From the NCBI GenBank assembly GCA_003501485.1, contig DNPJ01000089.1, forward strand, positions 1 to 7,765: 7,765 nucleotides of DNA. Reading direction: 5' to 3'. Each line of letters starts with the position of its first letter. Within the stretch, counting starts at the first letter, position 1. The translations under genes were made by a program, and so were the position numbers. This document shows, in pieces, positions 1-6,251 of the stretch. The notes beneath the pieces are model-generated. The model was not told the origin of the DNA, did not search any database, and worked only from the letters and a program-made list of their open reading frames with translations. The DNA is from Bacillota bacterium (GTDB lineage: Bacteria; Bacillota_I; Bacilli_A; RFN20; CAG-826).

Positions 1-2
1 AT

Positions 3-314
3 AGAGATGTTTATGATGTTAGGAAATATCTAGTTAATCACGGTTTTTATATCTTTTTTGAGGATATTATAAAAGAAAATAACAAATTTTATTTCATTAT
101 CAAATTCAAAAGAGGCAAAGAAAATTATTCTGACTTAGAACTTAAATATGGTTCAAAAGTATCAAACAAAGTTATCTTTAATGAATACCTTGAGAACATA
201 AAAAAGAAAATATGTGATAATTTGAATAAAATTAATAATTCATCAAACAGTGAAGAAAAAAGAAAAATGCTTACTAGTGAATTAGAAAGGCTAACAGAAT
301 ATGAAAACAATTAA
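3..314 (+). CDS. trmK: tRNA (adenine(22)-N(1))-methyltransferase TrmK, C-terminal part (5' end outside window)
   Basis: The 103 visible codons have no start because the gene begins before the window. TrmK (YqfN family) uses S-adenosylmethionine to methylate N1 of A22 in tRNA. The visible part begins in the last portion of the catalytic domain: VRKYLVNHGF followed by EDIIKENNKFYFII corresponds to the family's (I/L)R.wL...gy.I..E.i..E.gk.YE.. segment. It then continues into the helical C-terminal extension, rich in Lys, Glu and Asn, which in TrmK forms a coiled-coil-like domain. The SAM-binding Rossmann motifs lie outside the window. The stop overlaps the nif3 start by 14 nt, so the two genes are almost certainly cotranscribed; trmK-nif3 adjacency is common in Firmicutes and supports the call. 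Identification rests on remembered family pattern and context. Confidence 0.85.
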   Translation, partial: RDVYDVRKYLVNHGFYIFFEDIIKENNKFYFIIKFKRGKENYSDLELKYGSKVSNKVIFNEYLENIKKKICDNLNKINNSSNSEEKRKMLTSELERLTEYENN

Positions 315-1074
315 ATTATTGAGAACTTTAGCAAAACGCTTTCCAAAATCGATTCGTTCGCATGGTGATCACGTTGGATTAATGACTGGAAAGCTAAAAG
401 ATGAGACAAATTCGATTCTTTTATGTCTTGATTTCGATGATATTGTTTTTAATAAAATGGAAAAAGAAGGCATTAAGCCCGACTTAATTTTGACGCATCA
501 TCCTTTTATTTATGGAACACGTTTTAAAGTTTTATCTCATGATCCAATAAAAAAAGCATTAACTGAAAAAATTGATTCTTTTGATATCCCTGTTTATAGC
601 ATGCATACAAATTTTGATACAGGAAAAGATGGCATGAATGACGCATTAGCAAACGCTTTACATCTTGAAAACATAAAACCACTTGAAACCTGCTCTATGG
701 CTAGAGGTGGAGAATTGAAAGATTCTATGGAAATTCATCAATTTGCAAAATATGTAAACCGATGTTTTGGCATTGAATATTCTCATCTTATTCATTCGGG
801 GAAAGATATGATAAAAAGTGTTGCTATCGTTGGAGGAGGCGGGTCTTATAAATTCTTTAACGCTTTAAACGAAGGCTATGATATTTTTATAAGTGGTGAT
901 GTTCCTCATCATATTCGCAGAGATGTTGTTTTAAATCATTACAATTTCCTTGATGTTAGTCATGAAGTAGAAAGAATATTTATGAAACAAATGGAAAAAA
1001 TAATTCACGAAATCGATCCATCAATAAAAATAACAATCATTGACCACGAAAAATTACCTGAATTAATTAGCTAA
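301..1074 (+). CDS. Nif3-like dinuclear metal center protein (YqfO/YbgI family)
   Basis: This is a complete 257-residue Nif3 family protein. The family forms toroidal hexamers with a two-metal site. It is often labelled GTP cyclohydrolase I type 2-like, but its physiological role is unsettled. Visible metal ligands are H66-H67 in LTHHPF, D106 in MHTNFD, and H221 with E224 in SHEVE, which matches the GHxxE end motif of Bacillus YqfO. Other family marks are the N-terminal D.VGL..G (here GDHVGLMTG), the AIVGGGGS turn near 175-182, and SGD at 198-200. The length fits the short form without the inserted PII/CutA-like domain of Bacillus YqfO. The ATG at 301 has AGAAAGG about 10 nt upstream, inside the end of trmK. 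The usual WDN before VGL reads GDH. The end overlaps ispH on the other strand by 12 nt. Confidence 0.92.
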   Translation: MKTIKLLRTLAKRFPKSIRSHGDHVGLMTGKLKDETNSILLCLDFDDIVFNKMEKEGIKPDLILTHHPFIYGTRFKVLSHDPIKKALTEKIDSFDIPVYSMHTNFDTGKDGMNDALANALHLENIKPLETCSMARGGELKDSMEIHQFAKYVNRCFGIEYSHLIHSGKDMIKSVAIVGGGGSYKFFNALNEGYDIFISGDVPHHIRRDVVLNHYNFLDVSHEVERIFMKQMEKIIHEIDPSIKITIIDHEKLPELIS

Positions 1075-1938
1075 TTCCTTAACTTTTTTGATAACCGAAT
1101 CTATTATATAATCCGGAGTAGATGCTCCAGAAGAAATAACGATGTATTGTGAATCTTTTAAATCCGATTCATGAACATCTTTTTCATTTTCTATATGTCT
1201 TATAATTGAATCGCTAAATAATTTATTGGCTAAATTAAAAAGCGATTTTGTGTTATTTGATTTTTTACTCCCGATTATATAGATGACATCAGGTTTTTCT
1301 TTAATTTTCAAAAGAGCATTTTGTCTTTCAAGTGAAGATTTACAAATTCCACCCTCGAAAATCGCGTTTGGAAAAGTAGATTTAATAATTTCAAAAGCAT
1401 TTAAAACATCATCAAGAAGGAATGTTGTTTGAGATAAGACAATTGGTGCTTCGTCTTTGATCACGCTTAAATCATTTTCTTTATTTAGTTCGTATAAGAA
1501 TATGTTTTTAGATATTGATAAAGCAGCATTCGCTTCTGGGTGATTCTTTTTGCCAATATAAATGACTTGATGTCCTTTCTCGATAATTTTTTTAATATTT
1601 TCAAAGGCAATTTTTACAAATGGACATGTGGCATCTATATATTTGATGCCTTTTTCGTTTAATTTGTTTTCTATTTGTTGCGAATGTCCGTGCGCCGATA
1701 AAATAATTTCATCATTTTCATTTATATCATCTATAAGACTTTCAAGATTATTATCTTGAGAATAGATTGTGTTTATCGAATGTTTCTTTAAATATTCTAG
1801 AGTTTCCTCATTATGAACTAGCATTCCCAAAATAGAAATCTTTTTATTTTTGTTTATTTCTTTGGCTTTTAATGCAGTTTTAATGGCGTTAGACACGCCA
1901 ATACAATAACCTGATGGTTGTAGTACCTCTATTTTCAT
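1063..1938 (-). CDS. ispH: 4-hydroxy-3-methylbut-2-enyl diphosphate reductase IspH (LytB)
   Basis: IspH carries out the last step of the MEP isoprenoid pathway, reducing HMBPP to IPP and DMAPP with a 4Fe-4S cluster in the cytoplasm. The 291-residue length is normal. The three cluster cysteines are C12 (GYCIGV), C105 (DATCPFV) and C199 (GICKSS). Substrate-binding residues are present: H42, H83 (AHG), H133-P-E135, T171-T172 (QTT), S227/N229 in GSKKSNNT, and S273 in GAST. E135 is the proton-relay glutamate. Two of the usual substrate contacts are conservative or lineage changes (CxAT reads CKSS; SSN reads SNN). It is a single-gene unit: divergent from cshB, convergent with nif3. No Shine-Dalgarno lies before the ATG, and a GATAAT box sits only 6 nt upstream. 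Its pathway partner ispG lies 2.3 kb away on the same strand. Confidence 0.96.
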   Translation of the reverse strand: MKIEVLQPSGYCIGVSNAIKTALKAKEINKNKKISILGMLVHNEETLEYLKKHSINTIYSQDNNLESLIDDINENDEIILSAHGHSQQIENKLNEKGIKYIDATCPFVKIAFENIKKIIEKGHQVIYIGKKNHPEANAALSISKNIFLYELNKENDLSVIKDEAPIVLSQTTFLLDDVLNAFEIIKSTFPNAIFEGGICKSSLERQNALLKIKEKPDVIYIIGSKKSNNTKSLFNLANKLFSDSIIRHIENEKDVHESDLKDSQYIVISSGASTPDYIIDSVIKKVKELAN

Positions 1939-1973
1939 GTATTTATTATCTAATAATTTCCAAAAATAAACAA
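1939..1973 (-). promoter_or_regulatory. Putative ispH promoter giving a leaderless or near-leaderless mRNA
   Basis: Reading the minus strand, TTGTTT (1968-1973), a 17-nt spacer and GATAAT (1945-1950) precede the ispH ATG, with only AAATAC between the -10 box and the ATG. A start about 7 nt after the box would fall at the A of ATG. No AGGAGG-like sequence lies in the preceding 40 nt. The -10 matches the consensus 5/6 and the -35 3/6. AT-rich sequence yields such boxes by chance, so this is suggestive only. Confidence 0.45.
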
Positions 1974-1986
1974 CGCAGTGTATAAT
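1957..1986 (+). promoter_or_regulatory. Putative sigma-A promoter of cshB-nfo
   Basis: TTTCCA (1957-1962) and a perfect TATAAT (1981-1986) are 18 nt apart. The box ends 17 nt before the cshB ATG, which predicts a leader of about 10 nt. That leader contains only a poor ribosome site (ACGG). The element lies back to back with the putative ispH promoter in a 65-bp divergent gap. Confidence 0.5.
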
Positions 1987-2003
1987 AATTAACGGTAAAA
2001 ATT

Positions 2004-3368
2004 ATGTCATTTAAAGCAATTAACTTAAGTCAAAAAATGTTATCTTCACTAAGTAGACAACATTATATTAATCCATCACCTATTCAAATAAGGTGTATTC
2101 CAAAGGCTCTTAAAGGTGAGACTTTGATGGTGCAATCTTCAACAGGAAGTGGGAAATCTTTGTGCTTTCTTATTCCTATTATTGAAAAAATCGATTATTC
2201 AATTCAAAAACCTCAAGCGATTATAATTGTTCCAACAAGAGAACTTGCTGAACAAATTTATGATTTTGCTATCCCTTTTACCAAAGAATTTCCTAATTTA
2301 AAAATAAAGCTTTTTAAAGCTGGCGAAGAGATTAAAAAATCGACAAAAGGGTTATCGGTTCAACCGCATATTGTAATTGGCACTCCAGGAAGGCTTAAAG
2401 ATGTTATTGTTTCTGAAAAAGCGTTAGATTTGAAGCATGTTAAAACAGTGGTTTTTGATGAAGCAGATATGCTTTTAGCGGAAGGTTATTTCGATGATAT
2501 CGATTCTTTTGCTTTAAGTATTAAAAATCCTCAATATCTTGTTTTTTCAGCTACTCTTGAAGCTAATTTAGCACATAGGCTTGAAAAATATGTTGGAAAT
2601 AATATTCCAATTGTTAATGAAGAAGTAATGACATCAAGCAATGTAGCACATTATTTAGTCAATATTCGTCACATTCCTTTAAATACCGCAATCGATTCAT
2701 TTATTAAAATCATTAATCCGTTTTTACTGATCATCTTTGCTTCCAAAAAAGAAACTGCGAATGAAATATATAAATATTTGAAATCGCAAAAAAGGAAAGT
2801 GGGTCTTTTAACCGGCGATTTATCAAGTCGCGAAAGAAAAAATGTCATGAAACAAGTGAAGAATGACAATATTTACATTCTTGTTTGTTCAGATATGGCT
2901 GCTAGAGGACTCGACATTGATAACGTTAGCGATGTTTTAAATGTCGATTTACCAAATAATCTCGAATTTTATTATCATCGTGCAGGAAGAACGGGAAGAT
3001 TTGATAAATTGGGTAATTGTTACACTTTTTATAATTCCGATTCAGTTAAAAAACCATTAGCGCTTATTGAAAATGGTGTTGCTTTCAAATATCTTACATT
3101 GAAAGATAATGAACTAATTGAAGGAAAAGGAATTGAAAAAACTCATCCAACAAGAAAAAAAGCCAATCCGGAACTTGATAAAGAGATACGCAAAGCAAAA
3201 AATATAGCATTAGGGAAAAGTAAAGGGAAAATTAAACCTGGCTATAAAAAGAAAGCATCTCAAGCAATTGAAAAAGTAAAGCAAAAACATAGACGTGAAG
3301 TTATTAAAAAAGATATCAAACGTCAAAGAATTGAAAGATACAAGAAGGAAAAAGGGCTTTATGAGTGA
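2004..3368 (+). CDS. cshB: DEAD-box ATP-dependent RNA helicase, CshB-like
   Basis: This is a complete 454-residue DEAD-box helicase that uses ATP to remodel RNA duplexes, as in cold adaptation, ribosome assembly and mRNA turnover. Motifs appear in order: Q motif with Q28 (NPSPIQ), motif I STGSGKS ending at 52, Ia PTRELA 77-82, Ib TPGR 127-130, II DEAD 152-155, III SAT 182-184, IV around LIIFASKK, V ARGLDID 300-306, and VI HRAGRTGR 325-332. Residues from about 370 to 454 form a Lys/Arg-rich tail, a probable RNA-binding extension. The placement between ispH and nfo matches cshB (yqfR) in Bacillus, which is why CshB is preferred over CshA. The symbol is therefore based on context and is less sure than the family. 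It ends in TGA inside the nfo start (ATGAGTGA), which suggests translational coupling. Confidence 0.93.
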   Translation: MSFKAINLSQKMLSSLSRQHYINPSPIQIRCIPKALKGETLMVQSSTGSGKSLCFLIPIIEKIDYSIQKPQAIIIVPTRELAEQIYDFAIPFTKEFPNLKIKLFKAGEEIKKSTKGLSVQPHIVIGTPGRLKDVIVSEKALDLKHVKTVVFDEADMLLAEGYFDDIDSFALSIKNPQYLVFSATLEANLAHRLEKYVGNNIPIVNEEVMTSSNVAHYLVNIRHIPLNTAIDSFIKIINPFLLIIFASKKETANEIYKYLKSQKRKVGLLTGDLSSRERKNVMKQVKNDNIYILVCSDMAARGLDIDNVSDVLNVDLPNNLEFYYHRAGRTGRFDKLGNCYTFYNSDSVKKPLALIENGVAFKYLTLKDNELIEGKGIEKTHPTRKKANPELDKEIRKAKNIALGKSKGKIKPGYKKKASQAIEKVKQKHRREVIKKDIKRQRIERYKKEKGLYE

Positions 3369-4242
3369 ATATAAATTATTTTTGGGGTCACACGTATCGA
3401 TGTGTGCGCCAGATTATTATTTAGGAAGCGTTCGTGAGTCTTTATCTTATGGTGCGAATACTTTTATGTTTTACACAGGCGCTCCTCAAAATTCGATTAG
3501 GCTTCCTCTTGAAAAACTAAAAATTGAAGAAGGAAACAAATTAATTGATGATGTTGGACTTGATAAAACTAAAATTATTGTTCATGCACCTTATATAATT
3601 AATATCGCAAATAAATTAAATGTAGATTTATATGCGCATTCTAAAGAAATGCTTAAAAAAGAGATTGAAAGAACAAACGCTTTTGGTTTAAAAATTCTTG
3701 TTCTTCACCCCGGTTCTCATGTTTCAACTGGTGTCGAAAATGGTTTAATTTCAATAATTGAAGCGTTAGATGACGTTTTATCTGCTGATAATAGTGATGT
3801 AAAAGTCGCATTAGAAACAATGGCTGGAAAAGGGAGTGAAATGGGTTCGAACTTCGATCAATTAGCATATATTCTAAGCAATATAAAACACAAAGATAGA
3901 GTCGGAATTTGCTTCGATACGTGTCATGTCAACGATGAAGGTCTAGATATTAAAAATTTTGATGAAGTTTTGGATTTGTTTGATAAAAAAATTGGTTTAA
4001 ATAAATTATTATGCGTACATGTAAATGATTCAAAAAATCCTCTTGGTTCTCATAAAGATAGACATGAAAATATTGGGTATGGATTTATTGGTTTTAAAGC
4101 TTTATATGATGTCGTTCATAATCCAAGGCTAAACAATATACCTAAAGTGCTCGAAACACCTTATATAAATAAAATGCCACCTTATAAAAAAGAGATTGAA
4201 ATGCTCAAAAGTGGCAAATACATCGAAAACTGGAGAGATTAA
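3361..4242 (+). CDS. nfo: Deoxyribonuclease IV (AP endonuclease IV)
   Basis: Endonuclease IV cleaves DNA 5' of abasic sites and removes 3' blocking groups in base-excision repair, using three zinc ions. From the ATG at 3361 the protein has 293 residues, close to family length (E. coli 285). All nine metal ligands can be placed: H75 (HAPY), H116 (LHPGSH), E152 (LETMAG), D186 and H189 (FDTCH), H220 (CVHVND), D233 and H235 (DRHENIG) and E265 (LETPY). The start is chosen because the protein then begins just before the conserved GSHVSM strand, and AAGAAGGA lies about 11 nt upstream. An in-frame ATG at 3295 would add 22 residues that lie inside the helicase tail and match nothing in the family. The gene overlaps cshB by 8 nt and forms an operon with it. 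The stop codon sits in the loop of the terminator hairpin. Confidence 0.96.
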   Translation: MSEYKLFLGSHVSMCAPDYYLGSVRESLSYGANTFMFYTGAPQNSIRLPLEKLKIEEGNKLIDDVGLDKTKIIVHAPYIINIANKLNVDLYAHSKEMLKKEIERTNAFGLKILVLHPGSHVSTGVENGLISIIEALDDVLSADNSDVKVALETMAGKGSEMGSNFDQLAYILSNIKHKDRVGICFDTCHVNDEGLDIKNFDEVLDLFDKKIGLNKLLCVHVNDSKNPLGSHKDRHENIGYGFIGFKALYDVVHNPRLNNIPKVLETPYINKMPPYKKEIEMLKSGKYIENWRD

Positions 4243-4255
4243 ACCTCTCTTTTTT
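4232..4255 (+). terminator. Rho-independent terminator of cshB-nfo
   Basis: GAGAG (4233-4237) pairs with CTCTC (4245-4249) around a 7-nt loop, extended by a G-T pair (4232/4250), then a run of six T (4250-4255). The nfo stop codon lies in the loop. The T tract overlaps the last codon of the convergent ispG gene, so there is no intergenic space to spare. On the minus strand the hairpin is not followed by a T run, so it probably acts on + only. Confidence 0.7.
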
Positions 4256-5312
4256 ATAATTTTAGAATTTCTTTTGTTAATTCTTCGAAAACATTGTTAT
4301 CATCGACAGTTTTAATTATTTTGTCTTTTTTAAAAATAGCCCATTTATTTTTGCCGCCAGCAGCGCCAATATCCGCTTGTCGTGCTTCGCCTGGTCCATT
4401 GACAATACATCCCATAATCGCCACTGTTTTATTTATTTTGTGTTCCTCAAGGAATTCAAGTATTTTCTTTGATAGCGGGATTAAATTGACTTCTGTTCTT
4501 CCACATGTTGGACAAGATATTAAAGTTGGATTATCGTTTCTTATTTCTAAGTCTTTTAATAATCTTTTCGCAGCTTTAACCTCTTCTTGAGGATCATCGC
4601 TTAACGAAATGCGAATTGTATCGCCTATTCCTTCAAGAAGTAGTGGGGACAAGCCGGCAACACTTCTAATAAGCCCAACATCTTTTGGACCTGCTTCAGT
4701 GATGCCTAGATGTAAAGGATATTTAAACTCTTTGCTTGCTAGTTTATATGATTCTATTGTTTGTCTAACATGACTTCCTTTGAGTGATATAACAATATCA
4801 AAGAAATCTAAATCTTCTAATATTTTTATTGTTTTTCTTGCTGATGAAATTAAATCATTGTAAGAAACGATATTTGTCGAATTATTTATTTGTTTGTCAA
4901 GAGAGCCCGAATTAATTCCTATTCTAATAGGAATATGTTTTTCTTTACAAAGATTGACTACTGTCTTTATATTTTCTTCACTTCCGATGTTGCCGGGATT
5001 AAGTCGAATTGCATCAACCCCTGAATTTATCGATATAATCGCAAGACGATAATCAAAATGAATATCGGCGATGAGCGGTATTGAAATTCGTTTTTTGATT
5101 TCTTTTACCGCTAAAGCATCTTTTTCATCTAAAATTGAAACACGCATTAAATCAGCACCAAGTTTAGCACATTGATTAATTTGGTCACTTACTTTATCTA
5201 CATTTTCTGTTTTGATATTGCACATCGATTGAATCAAAACGTTTTTACTACCACCAATGGAAATGTTTCCAACTTTTATTTTTTTAGTATTTTCTCTTAT
5301 TAAATTTTCCAT
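4254..5312 (-). CDS. ispG: 4-hydroxy-3-methylbut-2-en-1-yl diphosphate synthase IspG (GcpE)
   Basis: IspG converts MEcPP to HMBPP, the next-to-last MEP-pathway step and the source of the IspH substrate. The 352-residue protein is of the standard two-domain bacterial type. The N-terminal TIM barrel shows QSM (28-30), ADIHFDYRLA (82-91), AIRLNPGNIG (101-110), RIGINSGSLD (120-129) and GITEAGP (203-209). The C-terminal 4Fe-4S domain shows C267 and C270 (SCPTCGR), C302 (MGCIVNGPGEA) and E309, the full cluster ligand set. The usual SMTNT reads SMCNI, placing an extra cysteine (C31) near the active-site barrel mouth. The gene is a single-gene unit, divergent from rpmG and convergent with nfo. No Shine-Dalgarno precedes the ATG, and TATAAT ends 6 nt upstream. 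Electron donor genes (flavodoxin or ferredoxin) are not in the window. Confidence 0.96.
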   Translation of the reverse strand: MENLIRENTKKIKVGNISIGGSKNVLIQSMCNIKTENVDKVSDQINQCAKLGADLMRVSILDEKDALAVKEIKKRISIPLIADIHFDYRLAIISINSGVDAIRLNPGNIGSEENIKTVVNLCKEKHIPIRIGINSGSLDKQINNSTNIVSYNDLISSARKTIKILEDLDFFDIVISLKGSHVRQTIESYKLASKEFKYPLHLGITEAGPKDVGLIRSVAGLSPLLLEGIGDTIRISLSDDPQEEVKAAKRLLKDLEIRNDNPTLISCPTCGRTEVNLIPLSKKILEFLEEHKINKTVAIMGCIVNGPGEARQADIGAAGGKNKWAIFKKDKIIKTVDDNNVFEELTKEILKL

Positions 5313-5324
5313 ATTTTTATTATA
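5313..5324 (-). promoter_or_regulatory. Putative ispG -10 box, 6 nt from the ATG
   Basis: On the minus strand a perfect TATAAT (5319-5324) is followed by AAAAAT and then the ispG ATG, the same 6-nt spacing as at ispH. No ribosome-binding sequence is visible. No convincing -35 box is found at 16-18 nt; that position falls inside the inverted repeat at 5334-5348. This points to a leaderless transcript, but the sequence is nearly all A and T. Confidence 0.45.
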
Positions 5325-5333
5325 AACAAAAAA

Positions 5334-5348
5334 ATATCTAGTAGATAT
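5334..5348. promoter_or_regulatory. 7-1-7 inverted repeat between divergent ispG and rpmG (candidate operator)
   Basis: ATATCTA, a central G, then TAGATAT form a perfect 15-bp palindrome. It covers the -35 box proposed for rpmG (TAGATA, 5342-5347) and the -35 position expected for ispG. The 7-1-7 layout is that of Fur, Zur and PerR boxes, although the bases do not match their consensus sequences. A regulator bound here could affect both genes. A chance palindrome in AT-rich DNA is the main alternative. Confidence 0.35.
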
Positions 5349-5370
5349 ATTTTTAAGTATGTGGTATTAT
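5342..5370 (+). promoter_or_regulatory. Putative sigma-A promoter of rpmG with extended -10
   Basis: TAGATA (5342-5347), a 17-nt spacer and TATTAT (5365-5370) preceded by TG and one base (TGGTATTAT) make an extended -10 promoter. The expected start near 5377 leaves a leader of about 23 nt that includes AAAGGAGA, 8 nt before the rpmG ATG. Confidence 0.55.
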
Positions 5371-5399
5371 TGTGCTTGCAAATTAAAGGAGATTCGTTT

Positions 5400-5549
5400 A
5401 TGCGTGATAATATTACATTAAAGTGCACAGTTTGCGGTGAAGAAAACTATATAACAACCAAAAACAAAAAAGAACATCCAGACAGACTTGAAACTAAAAA
5501 GTATTGCCCAAGATGCAAAAAGCAAACAATGCATAAGGAGAAAAAATAA
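5400..5549 (+). CDS. rpmG: 50S ribosomal protein L33, zinc-ribbon form
   Basis: L33 is a small protein of the large ribosomal subunit near the E site. The 49-residue product has two CxxC pairs, C9/C12 (CTVC) and C36/C39 (CPRC), which form the zinc ribbon of the C+ type. Standard L33 motifs are visible: NYITTKNKK near 16-24, RLETKKYCP near 29-37 and a HKEKK end. The ATG at 5400 is preferred because AAAGGAGA (5385-5392) lies 8 nt upstream. An in-frame GTG at 5361 would place codons over the promoter and ribosome site and add residues foreign to L33. The stop codon is already inside the stem of the following terminator. Firmicutes often carry a second, cysteine-free L33 used under zinc limitation; none is in this window. 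Confidence 0.96.
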   Translation: MRDNITLKCTVCGEENYITTKNKKEHPDRLETKKYCPRCKKQTMHKEKK

Positions 5550-5570
5550 GGACTAGTCCTTATTTTTTTT
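5541..5570 (+). terminator. Palindromic rho-independent terminator after rpmG
   Basis: A perfect 12-bp stem (5541-5552 with 5557-5568) surrounds a CTAG loop, with core AAGGA/TCCTT and flanking A and T runs, ending in eight T (5563-5570). The rpmG stop lies in the 5' arm. The A run on the other flank would let it work on both strands. The next gene starts 8 nt past it. Confidence 0.8.
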
Positions 5571-5578
5571 ATTTAGCG

Positions 5579-6211
5579 GTGGTTGATATTTTATATTCTA
5601 ATTTATTTGCAACAACATACATTTTAAAAGACGAAAAAAGTAACGATGCAATAGTTATTGATCCAGGTGACAATACATCATCTCGTCTTGTAAATCATAT
5701 TCACAAAATCGGGGTTAATATCGTTGCTATATTGTTAACTCATGCGCATTATGACCATATAACCGCATTAGAAGATGTTGTTAATGCTTTTCCTAATGCG
5801 ACAACTTATATTTCCGAAGATGAAATTGATATTTTAGCTGAACCAAAATTTAATTTGAGTAATTTTTGTGAAAAGAAATTAAGGTTTGTACCTGGAAATA
5901 TCATCGCTTTAACAGACAATGAAGAGTTTTGCTTGCTAGGAAAAACATTTATTATGATAAAAACACCATTTCATACGAAGGGTAGTGCATGTTTTTATGT
6001 AAAAGAAGACAAAATATTGTTTTCTGGGGATACTTTATTTTATTCATCAATTGGAAGAACAGATTTACCATCAGGTAGTGAAAAAACTGTATCAAATAGT
6101 TTGAAAAAGTTGATTACTCTCCCAAAAGAAACCATAGTTTATCCTGGACATGGAAGAAAAACCACTCTTGAAAGAGAAATAAAATACAACACATATTTGA
6201 AATATCTATGA
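5579..6211 (+). CDS. MBL-fold metallo-hydrolase, glyoxalase II-like (YqgX family)
   Basis: This 210-residue protein has the metallo-beta-lactamase fold of the hydroxyacylglutathione hydrolase group; in Firmicutes such proteins (YqgX) act on thioesters, with substrate not settled. The two-metal site is complete: H55, H57, D59, H60 (THAHYDH), H132 (TPFHTKGS), D151 (SGDTLF) and H191 (YPGHG). GRTDLP (159-164) is also typical. The third motif usually reads TPGHTPGS; here the Gly before His is Phe. It is shorter at the C-terminus than true glyoxalase II and lacks its glutathione-binding helical domain. The start is GTG at 5579, where the family N-terminus begins; no ATG lies in frame upstream before a stop at 5534-5536. 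No Shine-Dalgarno precedes it, and the rpmG terminator ends 8 nt before it. The efp promoter lies within its 3' end and the short gap beyond. Confidence 0.88.
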   Translation: MVDILYSNLFATTYILKDEKSNDAIVIDPGDNTSSRLVNHIHKIGVNIVAILLTHAHYDHITALEDVVNAFPNATTYISEDEIDILAEPKFNLSNFCEKKLRFVPGNIIALTDNEEFCLLGKTFIMIKTPFHTKGSACFYVKEDKILFSGDTLFYSSIGRTDLPSGSEKTVSNSLKKLITLPKETIVYPGHGRKTTLEREIKYNTYLKYL

Positions 6212-6224
6212 AAATAGATATAAT
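6197..6224 (+). promoter_or_regulatory. Sigma-A promoter of efp-yneF
   Basis: TTGAAA (6197-6202, 5/6 to consensus) and a perfect TATAAT (6219-6224) are separated by 16 nt. This is the best promoter match in the window. It overlaps the last codons of the metallo-hydrolase gene. The predicted start near 6231 gives a leader of about 20 nt with AGGAGG at 6238-6243, 8 nt before the efp ATG. Confidence 0.7.
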
Positions 6225-6251
6225 ATTTTTAATTATTAGGAGGAATTAACA

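Noticed and set aside
125..310. Minus-strand ORF opposite trmK
   Set aside because: Low-complexity Phe/Leu/Ser translation antisense to a recognisable TrmK C-terminus; a shadow.
1248..1271. IspH SSN substrate motif reads SNN, looking like loss of a key serine
   Set aside because: From memory Bacilli IspH proteins often carry SNN here, and all cysteines and other ligands are intact, so I treat it as lineage variation.
1943..1956. TTATTA-TC-TAATAA inverted repeat over the ispH -10 box as an operator
   Set aside because: It is made almost only of A and T and is expected often by chance; it shares only TATCTA with the ispG repeat.
3295..3360. Upstream in-frame ATG giving endonuclease IV 22 extra residues
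   Set aside because: The extra codons lie wholly within the helicase tail in another frame, match nothing in the family, and the ATG at 3361 has a better ribosome site and coupling with the cshB stop.
4294..4590. 98-codon + strand ORF inside ispG
   Set aside because: It is antisense to the conserved Fe-S domain of IspG and shows no family motif or ribosome site.
5361..5399. GTG start giving L33 a 13-residue extension
   Set aside because: It would run through the extended -10 and the Shine-Dalgarno; the ATG at 5400 gives the canonical L33 N-terminus.
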